In this document: piece after piece, positions 62,761 through 64,000 of the stretch | Numbering within the stretch: position 1 is the stretch's first letter | How the letters are laid out: every line of letters starts with the position of its first letter | DNA from: Mycobacterium simiae | GTDB lineage: Bacteria > Actinomycetota > Actinomycetes > Mycobacteriales > Mycobacteriaceae | Assembly (NCBI RefSeq): GCF_010727605.1 | Contig: NZ_AP022568.1 | Location: 4,712,001-4,776,000 of the forward strand | DNA: 64,000 nt | Reading direction: 5' to 3' | The notes under the pieces: model-generated | The model's database searches: none | Told to the model about the DNA's origin: nothing | Seen by the model: only the letters and a program-made list of their open reading frames with translations | Program-made: the position numbers and the translations under genes

Positions 62761-64000
62761 GCCAACCGGCCGGTCGGCAGCAGGCACGGTCGACGCACCG
62801 GCTGGGCCGTTGTCGTCGCCGAGCGCTGCCTCGGCCACGGTGGCCAGACCGAGTGTCGTGGTCAGCTCGATCAGCGAGCGGGCGATGGTGGCGGCTCGCT
62901 CGTCGCGCAGGATCGGCTCGATGAGTTGACGGTCGAGTTTGACATCGTCGATGGGCAATTCGCGCAGATAGGTCAGCGTCGCGTAGCCGCTGCCGAAGTC
63001 GTCGATCGCCACCCGAATGCCGGCCTCGCGAAGTCGATTGAGCACCGTGCGGGCCTTGGAAAGGTCGGCGACTAGTAGGTCCTCGGTGATTTCGACGGTG
63101 AGGCAACTAGCGGACATGCCGCGGGTGTCGAGCACCGACAAGATCCGGTCGGGCAGGGTGTCTTCGTCGAGGGAGGGCGCCCACAGGTTGATTGCAACCG
63201 GGATTTCGGCGCCTGCCGCGTACCACGCCGAGGCGTCGGCCACCGCCCGGGACAGCACCAGGTCGGTCAGCGCGTCCATCAGCCCGTGGTCGCGGACCAA
63301 CGGCAGGAATTGGCCGGGCTCCAACGTACCGAGATCGGGGTGCTGCCACCGCACCAGCGCCTCGGCGCCGCCGACGGAGCCGGTCAGCATGTCGAATTTC
63401 GGCTGGTACAGCAGGGTCAGCAGACCGTGGTCGATGGCTCGGCGCAGCTCACCCAGCAGCTGCAGGCGGGCCATGCTGGCGTCGTGAGTGGGGTGGTCGC
63501 CGAGCTTGGCGTTCATGTCAGGGGTGAATGTCTGGACCTCGGTCGAGCTCACCTGTTTGGCCCGGCTACGGGCGGCGGTGGCTTGCTCGAGCAGCTCGCC
63601 CGGCCGCAGCGCCGACCCCCGTTCCGTCGAGGCCGAGGCCACACCGATGTTGAGATGCACGTGCAGCCGGTGGTTTTCGAGGTCAAGAGCTTCGCCGAAA
63701 GCCCGGGCGAGGCCGTGCGCAATTTGGGCGGCGACCTCGGGACGGTCTTCGATCAGCACGGCGAATTCGTCGCCGTTCATCCGGGCGACCGTGTCGGTGA
63801 TGCGGACATTCTTCGAGAGCCGCTCGGCGACGCTGCGCAGGAGCTCGTCGCCGACCGCATAACCCAGGGTGTCGTTCACCATTTTGAAATCACTGATATT
63901 GAGCGCAATCACGCTGACCGGGACGCCGTGATGAATGTGCAACCGAGCCGCGTGTGCTAGCCGATCGCTAAATAAACTCTTATTTGCCAAACCGGTTAAC
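62752..64000 (-). CDS. GGDEF-EAL cyclic-di-GMP protein, 5' end outside window and 3'-truncated
   Basis: The frame is open to the window edge (LTGLANKSLFSDRL at the visible start is a GGDEF-domain opening), so the gene begins beyond 64000. The active-site motif reads MNGDEF instead of GGDEF, so cyclase activity may be lost or reduced. The EAL domain keeps EALVRWQHP, the metal site IDDFGSGYATL and KLDRQLI, but after LGLATVAE the expected last ~45 residues are replaced by AALGDDNGPAG and an unrelated end at 62752. It is probably a damaged phosphodiesterase; the same deletion removed the 5' part of the LLM gene. Confidence 0.82.
   Translation of the reverse strand, partial: LTGLANKSLFSDRLAHAARLHIHHGVPVSVIALNISDFKMVNDTLGYAVGDELLRSVAERLSKNVRITDTVARMNGDEFAVLIEDRPEVAAQIAHGLARAFGEALDLENHRLHVHLNIGVASASTERGSALRPGELLEQATAARSRAKQVSSTEVQTFTPDMNAKLGDHPTHDASMARLQLLGELRRAIDHGLLTLLYQPKFDMLTGSVGGAEALVRWQHPDLGTLEPGQFLPLVRDHGLMDALTDLVLSRAVADASAWYAAGAEIPVAINLWAPSLDEDTLPDRILSVLDTRGMSASCLTVEITEDLLVADLSKARTVLNRLREAGIRVAIDDFGSGYATLTYLRELPIDDVKLDRQLIEPILRDERAATIARSLIELTTTLGLATVAEAALGDDNGPAGASTVPAADRPVGQS

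Overview
The window is high-GC actinobacterial DNA and almost certainly comes from a non-tuberculous Mycobacterium. The evidence is a set of recognisable mycobacterial families: HtpG, a DhmA-type haloalkane dehalogenase, SseB, YjcE, PimC, an LpqH-like 19-kDa lipoprotein, PknH-sensor lipoproteins, DUF3556, DUF2505, DUF5685, TIGR00027 methyltransferase, and F420/LLM oxidoreductases. From memory of the M. tuberculosis gene order, htpG, dhmA, the MalY-type aminotransferase, sseB and yjcE lie close together (about Rv2287-Rv2299c). Here they keep that rough order but are spread over more than 40 kb, with much accessory material between them. No rRNA, tRNA, insertion sequence, CRISPR array or origin was recognised.

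Layout. 1-1.2 kb: 3' part of an N-acetylglutaminylglutamine synthetase gene. 1.4-8.5 kb: one giant minus-strand regulator gene (SARP/BTAD, class III cyclase, AAA ATPase, TPR, then four tandem NTF2/SnoaL-like modules), split by a +1 frameshift near 5655. 8.6-14.5 kb: exported cell-wall protein, two methyltransferases, a GT1 glycosyltransferase, and two secreted Pro-Gly-Gly-repeat proteins flanking a secreted histidine phosphatase. 14.7-17.1 kb: leader peptide, thioesterase and acyl-CoA synthetase chained by GTGA and ATGA overlaps. 17.2-22 kb: TIGR03085 protein, htpG, a small conserved protein, DUF3556. 22.2-25.7 kb: MFS transporter, then a PadR regulator divergent from a nitronate monooxygenase-VOC operon, with a clear promoter and palindrome between them. 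25.7-34.6 kb: acetyltransferase, lipoproteins (two tandem PknH-sensor paralogues), DMT and DoxX membrane proteins, bicupin, thiolase.

34.7-41.4 kb: CysQ-like phosphatase, a large inverted repeat, a TetR gene, an amidohydrolase stump, dhmA, an aminotransferase, a dehydrogenase interrupted by one amber codon, and an LLM oxidoreductase. 41.4-44.3 kb: a compact divergent cassette, with an AveC-like spirocyclase-family membrane protein coupled to a 38-residue membrane peptide on one side, TetR and P450 on the other, and a duplicated palindromic operator between. 44.3-52.4 kb: MFS, hydrolases, LpqH-like lipoprotein, an LLM oxidoreductase behind an internally deleted SDR remnant, nucleosidase-like protein, SseB. 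52.5-61.4 kb: secreted protein, PimC-like mannosyltransferase, an acetolactate synthase-decarboxylase (acetoin) operon, a predicted ATPase, YjcE antiporter, DUF5685 with a cysteine-rich tail, chagasin-like inhibitor. 61.5-64 kb: a hypothetical protein, then a deletion scar where a GGDEF-EAL gene has lost its 3' end and an LLM oxidoreductase gene its 5' end.

Overall this looks like an accessory-rich stretch in the middle of gene decay: one frameshift, one nonsense mutation and four truncated or internally deleted genes sit beside intact lipid, envelope and redox functions with local regulators. All functions are inferred from sequence motifs read by eye. No database search was run.
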